A DNA stretch of 20,375 bases from Brevundimonas sp. UBA986 (lineage in GTDB: Bacteria > Pseudomonadota > Alphaproteobacteria > Caulobacterales > Caulobacteraceae). Below, one piece after another: positions 6,787 to 13,343 of the stretch; the first letter of the stretch is position 1; each line of letters begins with the position of its first letter. A program made the translations under genes and the position numbers. The notes beneath the pieces were generated by a model that saw only the letters and a program-made list of their open reading frames with translations, did no database searches and had not been told where the DNA came from. The DNA is taken from positions 1 to 20,375 of the forward strand of contig DBBK01000081.1 of NCBI GenBank assembly GCA_002292165.1, written 5' to 3'.

Positions 6787-7494
6787 CTACTGGCGGACGA
6801 CCGCCGCGTCGAAGACATAGCCCTTGCCGCGCAGGGTCACGATCAGGTCGCGGCCGCTTTCGTCGTTCAGGCGTTTGCGCAGGCGGCTGATCTGGACGTT
6901 TATGGCCCTGTCGCGCACCTCGGCCTCGTCATGGGCGTTCTGGATCAGCTGGGCCCGGGTCAGGGGCCGACCCGGGTTCTCCGCGAAGGTGCGCAGCAGG
7001 TTGAACTCGTTCGGGGTCAGGGCGGTGGATTCGCCGTCGGCCCGGATCAGCCGTCGACGCAGGAGGTCCAGCTGCAGGCCGGCGAAGGTCAGGATGCTGG
7101 CGGCGCCGGCCTGGGGCGACCGGGCGCGGCGCAGGACGGCGCGGATGCGGGCCAGCAACTCGCGCGGATTATAGGGTTTGGCCAGATAGTCCTGGGCGCC
7201 CATCTCCAGCCCCAGGATGCGGTCGGTCTCCTCGCCCAGGGCGCTGGCCACGATCACCGGCGGGCCCATCTCCGACAGTCTGCGGCACAGGGCGAGGCCG
7301 TCGCCGCCGCGGATGGAGACGTCGAGCAGGATCAGGTCGGGCCGATCCTCGCGCAGGCGACGCTCCATCTCCGACAGGCTGGTCGCGCAGCGGGTCGTGA
7401 AGCCCTGTCGGCCGAGATAGCCGCAAATCGGGTCGTGGTGACCGTAGGCCTCGTCGACGATCAGGATGTCCGGGGAGGAAGATGAACTGTGCAT
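6787..7494 (-). CDS. OmpR-family response regulator without adjacent kinase
   Basis: A 235-residue two-domain regulator. The receiver (about 9-120) has D14/E15, phosphoacceptor D58 (LILLDVSIRGGDG), S84 at the switch position and K106 (AKPY). The C-terminal winged helix (about 140-232) contains LTPNEFNLL, the recognition helix RAINVQISRLRKRL and the wing VTLRGKGYVF, which defines the OmpR/PhoB class. The ATG at 7494 is preferred over an in-frame TTG at 7515, because it begins just before the receiver; no strong ribosome site is seen for either. No sensor kinase lies beside it, so its partner is unknown. The downstream end abuts cheE and the upstream neighbour is a TonB-dependent receptor. The DVSIRGGDG segment departs from the usual DLxLPxxDG, but phosphorylation should be possible. 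Confidence 0.92.
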   Translation of the reverse strand: MHSSSSSPDILIVDEAYGHHDPICGYLGRQGFTTRCATSLSEMERRLREDRPDLILLDVSIRGGDGLALCRRLSEMGPPVIVASALGEETDRILGLEMGAQDYLAKPYNPRELLARIRAVLRRARSPQAGAASILTFAGLQLDLLRRRLIRADGESTALTPNEFNLLRTFAENPGRPLTRAQLIQNAHDEAEVRDRAINVQISRLRKRLNDESGRDLIVTLRGKGYVFDAAVVRQ

Positions 7495-7539
7495 GAACGA
7501 CTTTGTGCCCGGCAAATGGGGCCGTCCGATTGCACAATA

Positions 7540-7575
7540 GTTATACAGCTCAAATGTTTGACACGTTCAGACACA
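7540..7575 (-). promoter_or_regulatory. Candidate promoter/operator region of the orphan OmpR-family regulator
   Basis: On the minus strand a TATAAC -10-like hexamer lies at 7545-7540, about 46 bp before the ATG. Just upstream is the palindrome TCAAACATTTGA (7561-7550), and then two GTGTC units starting 10 bp apart (7574-7570 and 7564-7560). No good -35 match is seen at the normal distance, so the promoter may depend on an activator. The GTGTC pair shares the 9-mer GACACAGTG (+ strand) with the region upstream of the second OmpR-type regulator in this window. Confidence 0.3.
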
Positions 7576-7615
7576 GTGCGCCCAAACCATGGCGCGGCCG
7601 ATATCCGGCGCAACG

Positions 7616-7645
7616 AAAAGGGCGGAGACCCGAAGATCTCCGCCC
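7616..7645 (-). terminator. Intrinsic terminator of the TonB-dependent receptor gene
   Basis: A perfect 9-bp stem (GGGCGGAGA at 7620-7628 with TCTCCGCCC at 7637-7645) encloses an 8-base loop. On the minus strand it is followed by TTTTCG. It begins 24 bp after the receptor stop codon, in the right orientation to end that transcript before the regulator gene. Confidence 0.85.
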
Positions 7646-7669
7646 CGTCCGCCTCGCCGATCCGATGGA

Positions 7670-10645
7670 TCAGAAGGACTTGCTCAGGTTGATGAAGAAG
7701 GTCCGTCCGACGTAGTCGTAGCCCGAGTAGAGCGGGGCGTTGCCGACCCGGCTGACCACGCCCGCCGAGAGGGTCGGCGGCTCTTCGTTGAAGAGGTTGC
7801 GCATCCCCGCCGTGGCGGTCCAGCCGTCCGACGCGTACTGCACCGAAGCGTTGTGCAGGTAGTAGTCGCTGACTTCGGCGTCATAACCCAGAGACGCCAG
7901 CGTATAGCCGTAGTTCTTCAGGTAGTACTGGTCGTACCCCATCGCGTCGATCCACTCGATGCCGTAGTGGACGGTCCACTTGTCGAAGCTGTAGGCGGCG
8001 TCGAAGTTGGCGCTGAACTCCGGCGTGCCGATGGTGCCGACCTCGTCGAGGATCGGATCGTCGGCGAACAGGGTGCTGTAGCGCTCGGTCATCTGGGTGA
8101 CGCCCAGGTTGAAGATCGCACGGCCCGGCCCGAACTCATTGGTGTAGCGCAGGGTGTAGTCGATGCCGTGGACCACGTCGGTGGCGACGTTGACGTAGCT
8201 GTCGTGCACCGTCAGGGCTCCGGTCGAGGCGTTGCGGTCGATCAGGCCGCAATAGCCGTTGTCGGCCGAGAACTCGGCGGCCGCCGAGCTGTAGCAGAGG
8301 CCGATGATGCTGCTGTAGCCGATACGCGAGACCCCGTTGTCGATCTTGATCTCGTAGTAGTCGGCCGCGAACGACAGCTTGCCCCAGCCGTCCGGCAGTT
8401 TCGGCTGCAGGATCAGGCCGACGGTCAGGTTGTCGGAGGTTTCGGCGCTCAGGTTGTTGTCGGCGCCGCCCGAGGTGATGACGGCGACGCTGGAGGTCTG
8501 GTTGAAGTTGGTGGGCAGACCTTCGCTGGCGCAGTTGGCGGCCACGATCGGATCGGTGCCGGTCGAGCCGTAGCTGTTGCACGGGTCGTTCGCCGAGCTG
8601 ACGTAGCCCGAGGTCGCGCCGACGAACTGCTCGAACAGGGCCGGGGCCCGGTAGGAGGTGCCGTAGGCGCCGCGGAAGGTCAGGAAGTCAAACGGCTGAT
8701 AGACCAGACCGACCTTGTAGGTGGAATCGTCGCCGTAGGACGCATAGTCCGTCCACCGGGCCGAACCGGTGAAGGTCAGGGCCTTGGCGAAGGGCAGGTC
8801 GGCCAGGATCGGCACTTCCACCTCGCCGAACAGCTCGGTGACCGAGTCGTCGCCGCGGGTGATGGCCGAGGTCGAATAGTTCCAGGTGTTGGCGTTCTGG
8901 GAATCGATGCCGGGCGTGTCGTTGATGGAGGACTTGCGGTACTCGGCGCCGACATAGGCCATCACCTGACCGGCGGGCAGGGTGAACAGCGGGCCGTCGA
9001 AGCCGATGCTGGCGACGGTCTCGTCGTAGATGGTCGTGCCGGTGACGTCCTGTTTGACGTAGTTGACCCAGGCCTGGGGCAGGGTCCCGCCGATGACGGC
9101 GGAGGTCAGATAGGGCGCCGCGACGCAGTTGGCGTCGGAGCTGACGCAGGAGAAGGTGCCGTCGGCGTTCTTGACGACGTTCAGGCTCTTCTGCAGCCGG
9201 TCGGTGAGGAACTGCTCGGTCGTATAGACCGACTTGGACCGGGTGTAGCTGACGTAGGCGTCATAGTGCCAGTCGGGCAGGAACAGGTCGCCGCGGATGC
9301 CGGCCAGCTCCTTGGCGAAGTCGACGCGCTGCTGGCTCTCGGTGTTGCCGAACCCGATGAAGGCGCGAACGCCGACGGCGGAGCCGGGGTTCAGGCCCTG
9401 GCTGGCGGAGGCAAAGGTGCTGCCCGCCAGGTTGGTGGGGATCAGCGGGCTGCCCTTGGCGTAGTCGAGGACCAGCTGGCGATAGTCGGTCGAGCTGGAC
9501 TGACGCTGGTTGACCAGGACCTCGCCATAGACCTGGGCGTTGCCCAGGGCGTGCAGGTCATAGGAGCCTTCCAGATAGCCGGTGGTCACATCGACCGGGG
9601 TGATCAGGGAGGTGTTCAGCATGTCCGGGTCGAAGGTGTCGCGGACGCTGGTGTTGGTCGCCGTATTGCCCACGCCCTCGAAGCCGACCAGGCCGGTGGT
9701 CACCGCCGAGTTCGGACGCCAGCGGTTGAACGAGGTCCCTGAGGCGCCGGTCGCGGCCGTGCCGGCGATGGTCGAGGTGCCGATGGTGTTGATCGTCACG
9801 CCGCCCGAGTTGAGCGAGAAGCATTTCGACAGGCCGGTCAGCGGGTCGATGTAGTCGGAACCGTTGGTGCGCAGGTCTCGCGGGCAGGAGGTGAAGGCCC
9901 GGTCGCCCAGGGTCAGCTCTTCACGCACATAGCGCTCGGCCGAACCGGCCAGGTGCCAGCGGTCGCCGTGCGTGCCGGCCACGATCGAGAAGCGGTTCTC
10001 GTCGCCGCCGCCGTTGGCGTCGTTGGTGAGGTTGTACTGGCCCGCGACCGTGACGCCGTCGACGCCCTTGTCGGTGACGATGTTGACCACGCCGGCGATG
10101 GCGTCCGAACCGTAGATCGAGGAGGCGCCGTCCTTCAGGACCTCGATGCGCTCGATCATGGCGGTCGGCAGGACGTTCAGGTCGGCCGAGCCGACCGAGC
10201 CACGTGAGCCGGCCGGGGCGACGCGGCGGCCGTTCAGCAGGACCAGGGTGCGGGTGGCGCCCAGGCCGCGCAGCGACAGGGTGTTGGCGCCGGGCCCGCC
10301 GTTCACGACATAGCCGCCGTAGGCGTTGTTGATCTGGGCCGTGCCGCCCGTGACCGCCGTGCCCTGAAGCAGGGAGGTGGTGGAGGTGAAGCCGGCCAGG
10401 GTGGCTTCGTCACGGGTGATGACCTGGACGGGGGAGGGGGCGTTGTAGTTGTCCGTGCGCAGGCGCGAGCCGACGACCACGACCTCCTCGACCTGGGTCG
10501 CGTCCTTGTCTTTGTCCTTGTCCTGATCGTCCCGGGACGTGGCCGTGTCCTGGGCCAGGGCGGCGGCGGGGAGGGCCGCCGGAACCAGGGCGGCGAGGCC
10601 GACGACCATGGTCGTGCCCAGCAGGTGTTTTCTCAAATCGATCAT
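7670..10645 (-). CDS. TonB-dependent outer-membrane receptor
   Basis: A 991-residue TonB-dependent transporter for energised uptake of an unidentified large substrate. Residues 1-31 are a signal peptide (basic start, hydrophobic core, cleavage after AALA). An Asp/Lys stretch (about 39-48) and a TonB-box-like VEEVVVVG (about 52-59) follow. The plug (about 65-175) has SLRGLG, TLVLLNGRR, ERIEVLKDGASSIYGSDAIAGVVNI. The rest is a beta-barrel ending in FINLSKSF, with the C-terminal Phe typical of outer-membrane proteins. The ATG at 10645 is chosen over an in-frame TTG at 10711 because it starts the signal peptide and has AGGAG 12 bp upstream. Four Cys pairs occur in likely surface loops. No transport partner or TonB gene is nearby, so the substrate cannot be named. 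It has its own terminator. Confidence 0.95.
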   Translation of the reverse strand: MIDLRKHLLGTTMVVGLAALVPAALPAAALAQDTATSRDDQDKDKDKDATQVEEVVVVGSRLRTDNYNAPSPVQVITRDEATLAGFTSTTSLLQGTAVTGGTAQINNAYGGYVVNGGPGANTLSLRGLGATRTLVLLNGRRVAPAGSRGSVGSADLNVLPTAMIERIEVLKDGASSIYGSDAIAGVVNIVTDKGVDGVTVAGQYNLTNDANGGGDENRFSIVAGTHGDRWHLAGSAERYVREELTLGDRAFTSCPRDLRTNGSDYIDPLTGLSKCFSLNSGGVTINTIGTSTIAGTAATGASGTSFNRWRPNSAVTTGLVGFEGVGNTATNTSVRDTFDPDMLNTSLITPVDVTTGYLEGSYDLHALGNAQVYGEVLVNQRQSSSTDYRQLVLDYAKGSPLIPTNLAGSTFASASQGLNPGSAVGVRAFIGFGNTESQQRVDFAKELAGIRGDLFLPDWHYDAYVSYTRSKSVYTTEQFLTDRLQKSLNVVKNADGTFSCVSSDANCVAAPYLTSAVIGGTLPQAWVNYVKQDVTGTTIYDETVASIGFDGPLFTLPAGQVMAYVGAEYRKSSINDTPGIDSQNANTWNYSTSAITRGDDSVTELFGEVEVPILADLPFAKALTFTGSARWTDYASYGDDSTYKVGLVYQPFDFLTFRGAYGTSYRAPALFEQFVGATSGYVSSANDPCNSYGSTGTDPIVAANCASEGLPTNFNQTSSVAVITSGGADNNLSAETSDNLTVGLILQPKLPDGWGKLSFAADYYEIKIDNGVSRIGYSSIIGLCYSSAAAEFSADNGYCGLIDRNASTGALTVHDSYVNVATDVVHGIDYTLRYTNEFGPGRAIFNLGVTQMTERYSTLFADDPILDEVGTIGTPEFSANFDAAYSFDKWTVHYGIEWIDAMGYDQYYLKNYGYTLASLGYDAEVSDYYLHNASVQYASDGWTATAGMRNLFNEEPPTLSAGVVSRVGNAPLYSGYDYVGRTFFINLSKSF
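10502..10522 (-). repeat. Hexanucleotide tandem repeat encoding Asp-Lys units in the receptor
   Basis: The minus strand reads GAC-AAG-GAC-AAA-GAC-AAG-GAC, giving (DK)3D just after the signal peptide and before the TonB-box-like segment. Unit loss or gain would keep the frame and only change the length of a charged spacer. Confidence 0.7.
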
Positions 10646-10842
10646 GCGTCCAGCGCGCTCCTGTGTAACCGAGAGGTCTTTCGGGGCTCGATCTGGCCCC
10701 GTCGCGGTCAATAGGTGTCATCATCTCGATGCAAGAAAGCCATAAATCGTACAGAACGACGGTATTAAGGCCTGTGTATCCGTATAGGCACGAGATTTTG
10801 CTGTATTGTATCCCCGTGTTTCCCGATAAATATGAATGACAA

Positions 10843-10880
10843 CTTATAGTCTGAAGTATTTCGTCTCAAATCCGATTTGA
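10843..10880 (-). promoter_or_regulatory. Candidate promoter with palindromic operator for the TonB-dependent receptor
   Basis: The palindrome TCAAATCCGATTTGA (10866-10880) has two 7-base arms around one central base. On the minus strand it overlaps TTTGAG (10870-10865), a possible -35, which is 16 bp from TATAAG (10848-10843), a possible -10. Binding of a dimeric regulator to the palindrome would block such a promoter. The site does not match the Fur or CtrA consensus that I know. The predicted leader to the ATG would be about 190 bases. Confidence 0.3.
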
Positions 10881-10926
10881 TATCTTTGGGGCCGGATTGG
10901 GGCGATGGGTGAGGCGCGGGCGTGCG

Positions 10927-10953
10927 AAACCCTCCGGCGGTGAAGCCGGAGGG
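10927..10953 (-). terminator. Intrinsic terminator of the sensor kinase/response regulator operon
   Basis: A perfect 9-bp stem (CCCTCCGGC at 10930-10938 with GCCGGAGGG at 10945-10953) has a 6-base loop. On the minus strand it is followed by TTTCG. It lies 25 bp after the kinase stop codon. The T-run is short, but this form is common in GC-rich alphaproteobacteria. Confidence 0.8.
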
Positions 10954-10978
10954 GCGGGCCTTGGGGATTGGCAAACCG

Positions 10979-12424
10979 TCAGGCGGCCCCGGCGGCCTGC
11001 AGGATCAGGGTCGCGGTCAGACCGCGGGGCTTGCGCGAGCGCAGCACCAGACGCGCCCGGTTGTCGCGCGCGAGCCGGCCGGCGATGGTCAGGCCGAGGC
11101 CCGAACCGCCGGTCTCGCGCGAGCGCGAATCCTCGAGCCGGACGAAGGGCTCCAGCACCCGTTCCAGATCGGCGTCGGCGATGCCGGGGCCGTCGTCCTC
11201 GATATCGAGGAAGACCTTCGTCCCCTCCGCGCGGGCGGAGATGCGGGCATTGCCGCCGTGGACCACCGCGTTCTCGATCAGATTGGCGACGCAGCGCCGG
11301 AGCGCCTTGGGCCGCACCAGGACGTCGCAGTCGCAGCCGTCGGCGAAGACCACCGGACGTCCCGCGTCGGCCTCGTCGTCGGCGATGGAGCGCAACAGGG
11401 AATCGAGCGCCATGCGCGCGAAGGGCTCCTGACTGGGTTCGCTGCGGGCCAGCTCCAGCCCTTCCTTGACCAGGGCCTGGGTCGCGGCGAGGTCGCCCAG
11501 CAGCCGGTCCTTCAGATCCGCGTCGCTGACCTTCTCGACGCGCAGACGCAGCCGGGTGAGGGGGGTCTGGAGGTCGTGGGTGACGGCGGCCAGCACCTGG
11601 GCCTTGTCGTCCATCGCGCGCCGCAACCGGGTCTGCATGGTGTTGAAGGCGCTGGCCGCCTGACGCACCTCGGTGGGGCCGGCGTCGGCCATGGGCGGGG
11701 CATCCAGGCTTTCGCCGAGGGCCTGGGCCGCCGTCGCCATCTGGCGCACGGGCCGCGAGGCGACGCGGGCGACGAAGAAGGACAGGAGCGCCAGGGCCAG
11801 GGCCTCGATGCCCAGGAACCAGGGGTCCAGCACGCGTGGGCGCGACGCGGGCGGCGGGGCGCCGGTCACCATCGAGAACTGCGCGCCCCGGGCATCGGTG
11901 AAGTCGATGATCCAGCAGGCGGGCGGGTTGAGGCCCAGGGCCTGTGCTTCGGTCTGGACGGCCTTCTCGTGGGTGGCGTCGACCACCACCCGGGCGTCGC
12001 GGTTGTCGTTGCGGCGGCAGGCCGTGGATTCGGTAGACCAGGCGATGGCCTTGATCTCGCCCAGCCGGCCGTCGGACAGGCGGCGGTTCAGCGCCAGATC
12101 GGGCTGGCCGCGCACGGCCGTGGCGGGCCGGGGCTGCAGGCCGGCGGCGCCGGTCCGGGCCATGTCGGCGGCCTCGACCGGGTCCAGCCCCTTGAGCACC
12201 GAGGCGTAGGATTCGATCCGGTCCGTCGTCCGTTCCGCGCGAAAGGCGGTCAGGTCGGCGCGGTAGCGCATGTCGGCGATCGACAGGGAGGCGACGGCCG
12301 CCAGACCGGTGCCGAACAGCAGGATGACGAACAGCCGCCCGGTCATCGAACCGAGGAAACGTTCGACCCAGGCCTGCGGACCCTTCTGCTGACCCTCTTG
12401 GGGTTCGCCGGTCGCGTCCGTCAC
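10979..12424 (-). CDS. EnvZ-like membrane sensor histidine kinase
   Basis: A 481-residue sensor kinase of the inner membrane. It has a first membrane helix (about 31-52), a periplasmic domain of about 150 residues (53-201), a second helix (about 202-222), a HAMP linker (about 220-270), a dimerisation domain with H283 in THDLQTPLTRLR, and an ATPase domain with N box NLIENAVVHG (about 381), G1 EDDGPGI and G2 GGSGLGL. The HDxxTPLTRxR form of the H box is that of EnvZ-type kinases. The GTG start overlaps the stop of the regulator gene (GTGA), so the two form one operon and are the obvious cognate pair. The periplasmic domain has two Cys (136 and 170) and matches no sensor fold I recognise; the stimulus is unknown. 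It ends at a terminator. Confidence 0.93.
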   Translation of the reverse strand: MTDATGEPQEGQQKGPQAWVERFLGSMTGRLFVILLFGTGLAAVASLSIADMRYRADLTAFRAERTTDRIESYASVLKGLDPVEAADMARTGAAGLQPRPATAVRGQPDLALNRRLSDGRLGEIKAIAWSTESTACRRNDNRDARVVVDATHEKAVQTEAQALGLNPPACWIIDFTDARGAQFSMVTGAPPPASRPRVLDPWFLGIEALALALLSFFVARVASRPVRQMATAAQALGESLDAPPMADAGPTEVRQAASAFNTMQTRLRRAMDDKAQVLAAVTHDLQTPLTRLRLRVEKVSDADLKDRLLGDLAATQALVKEGLELARSEPSQEPFARMALDSLLRSIADDEADAGRPVVFADGCDCDVLVRPKALRRCVANLIENAVVHGGNARISARAEGTKVFLDIEDDGPGIADADLERVLEPFVRLEDSRSRETGGSGLGLTIAGRLARDNRARLVLRSRKPRGLTATLILQAAGAA

Positions 12425-13134
12425 GTCAGGACGACATTGGCTGCCAGCACATAGCCCTCATTGCGGATGGTGCGGATCAGCACCTGGCCATCGGCGCCGA
12501 ACTTCTGGCGCAGGCGGCTGACCTGGATGTCGACGGCGCGGTCCAGGGCGTCCTCCTGACGGACCCCGCCCAGCGAGATCAGCTGTTCGCGGCTCAGCAC
12601 GCGGTTGGCGTATTCCACCAGCACCTTGAGCAGTCGGTACTCGGCGCCGGACAGGACCACGACGCGGCCGTCGGGGTCGTGCAGCAGCCGCTGCTCGAAG
12701 TCGAAGGACCAGCCGTTGATCCGTGCCGCCCGCGCCTCCAGCGGCGTCAGATTGGTCGGCAGGGTGCGGGTGCGGCGGAGTACGCTGCGGATGCGGGCGA
12801 TCAGCTCGCGCGGCTCGAACGGCTTGGTCAGATAGTCGTCGGCGCCCATCTCCAGCCCCACGATCCGGTCCACGGCCTCGGCCCGGGCCGTCAGCATGAT
12901 GACGGGCACGGCGGAATCGGAACGCAGGTCGCGGCAGAGCTTCAGCCCGTCCTCGCGCGGCAGGTTCAGGTCCAGAAGAATGATGTCGGGCTCGTGCGCG
13001 GCGATGGCGCTGCGCATCTGTGACCCGTCGGCGGCGGTGTCGATCTGGAAACCGGCGTCCGACAGCTGTTCAGCCAGCATGACGCGGATGTCGCGGTCGT
13101 CGTCGACCAGCAGGATGCGTGCAGGAGTGTCCAT
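12421..13134 (-). CDS. OmpR-family response regulator, partner of the EnvZ-like kinase
   Basis: A 237-residue regulator. The receiver (about 5-118) has D11/D12, phosphoacceptor D55 (IILLDLNLP), T82 and K104 (LTKPF); the C-terminal winged helix contains LSGAEYRLLKVL, RAVDIQVSRLRQKF and the wing RTIRNEGYVL. The ATG at 13134 is chosen over the upstream ATG at 13176, because AGGA lies 7 bp before it and the protein then begins right at the receiver (MDTPARILLVDDD). It is co-translated with the kinase by overlap and diverges from the efflux operon that starts 210 bp away. The likely job is activation of that operon and of itself, by analogy with BaeR and MdtABC; this is inference from position. 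Confidence 0.95.
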   Translation of the reverse strand: MDTPARILLVDDDRDIRVMLAEQLSDAGFQIDTAADGSQMRSAIAAHEPDIILLDLNLPREDGLKLCRDLRSDSAVPVIMLTARAEAVDRIVGLEMGADDYLTKPFEPRELIARIRSVLRRTRTLPTNLTPLEARAARINGWSFDFEQRLLHDPDGRVVVLSGAEYRLLKVLVEYANRVLSREQLISLGGVRQEDALDRAVDIQVSRLRQKFGADGQVLIRTIRNEGYVLAANVVLT

Positions 13135-13203
13135 GGCCGCATCCTGAAACGATCTGTCGCTCCTCGCGCGGGTCATTTGGTTTCAGCTCTTGTCGGCGGA
13201 CAT

Positions 13204-13243
13204 CTCGACACAGTGTGACACAACTTTCCGGTCTCGCGACACA
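13204..13243. promoter_or_regulatory. Direct repeats in the divergent regulator/efflux intergenic region
   Basis: GACACA occurs three times on the plus strand, at 13207, 13217 and 13238, spaced 10 and 21 bp, that is on the same face of the helix. The first two also build the overlapping small palindromes CACAGTGTG and TGTGACACA (13209-13222). Tandem direct repeats with about 10-11 bp spacing are typical of OmpR-family sites. The region lies between the divergent starts at 13134 and 13344. I could not assign convincing -35/-10 elements for either gene. Confidence 0.4.
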
Positions 13244-13343
13244 GAGAGAGACCTCCGGAACCTGATTGGGCCGTTAGGACCTCGCATTCGGAAACTGGCG
13301 CCGCAGTGCGCCGGAATGACGCCGCGCGAGGATTGAAGAGACC

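Larger units (their letters stand above)
10646..10978. other. AT-rich intergenic region between the sensor kinase and the TonB-dependent receptor
   Basis: This 333-bp gap contains no gene that I can support. Bases 10725-10890 are strikingly AT-rich against the GC-rich surroundings, as expected for a regulated promoter. It holds the terminator of the kinase gene at 10927-10953, a 15-bp palindrome at 10866-10880 and a candidate receptor promoter. A 69-codon open frame on the minus strand (10765-10974) runs through the terminator hairpin and the promoter and is probably not real. A leader of up to about 190 bases on the receptor mRNA is possible; I recognise no riboswitch in it. Confidence 0.6.

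Noticed and set aside
7489..7715. Two short plus-strand frames between the regulator and the receptor
   Set aside because: They cross the regulator's promoter and the receptor's terminator and have no ribosome site or motif.
7589..9742. Plus-strand open frame of 717 codons
   Set aside because: Antisense to the TonB-dependent receptor, Gly/Val/Asp-rich, begins inside the receptor's terminator region; the receptor has signal peptide, plug and barrel end.
10645..10711. N-terminal extension of the receptor from a TTG at 10711
   Set aside because: It would place 22 polar residues before a complete signal peptide; the ATG at 10645 is a better start.
10765..10974. Minus-strand frame of 69 codons in the AT-rich intergenic region
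   Set aside because: Runs through the kinase terminator hairpin and the palindrome; codon use is unlike the neighbours and no family is recognisable.
10922..12454. Plus-strand frame of 510 codons
   Set aside because: Antisense to the sensor kinase, whose H, N and G boxes are intact.
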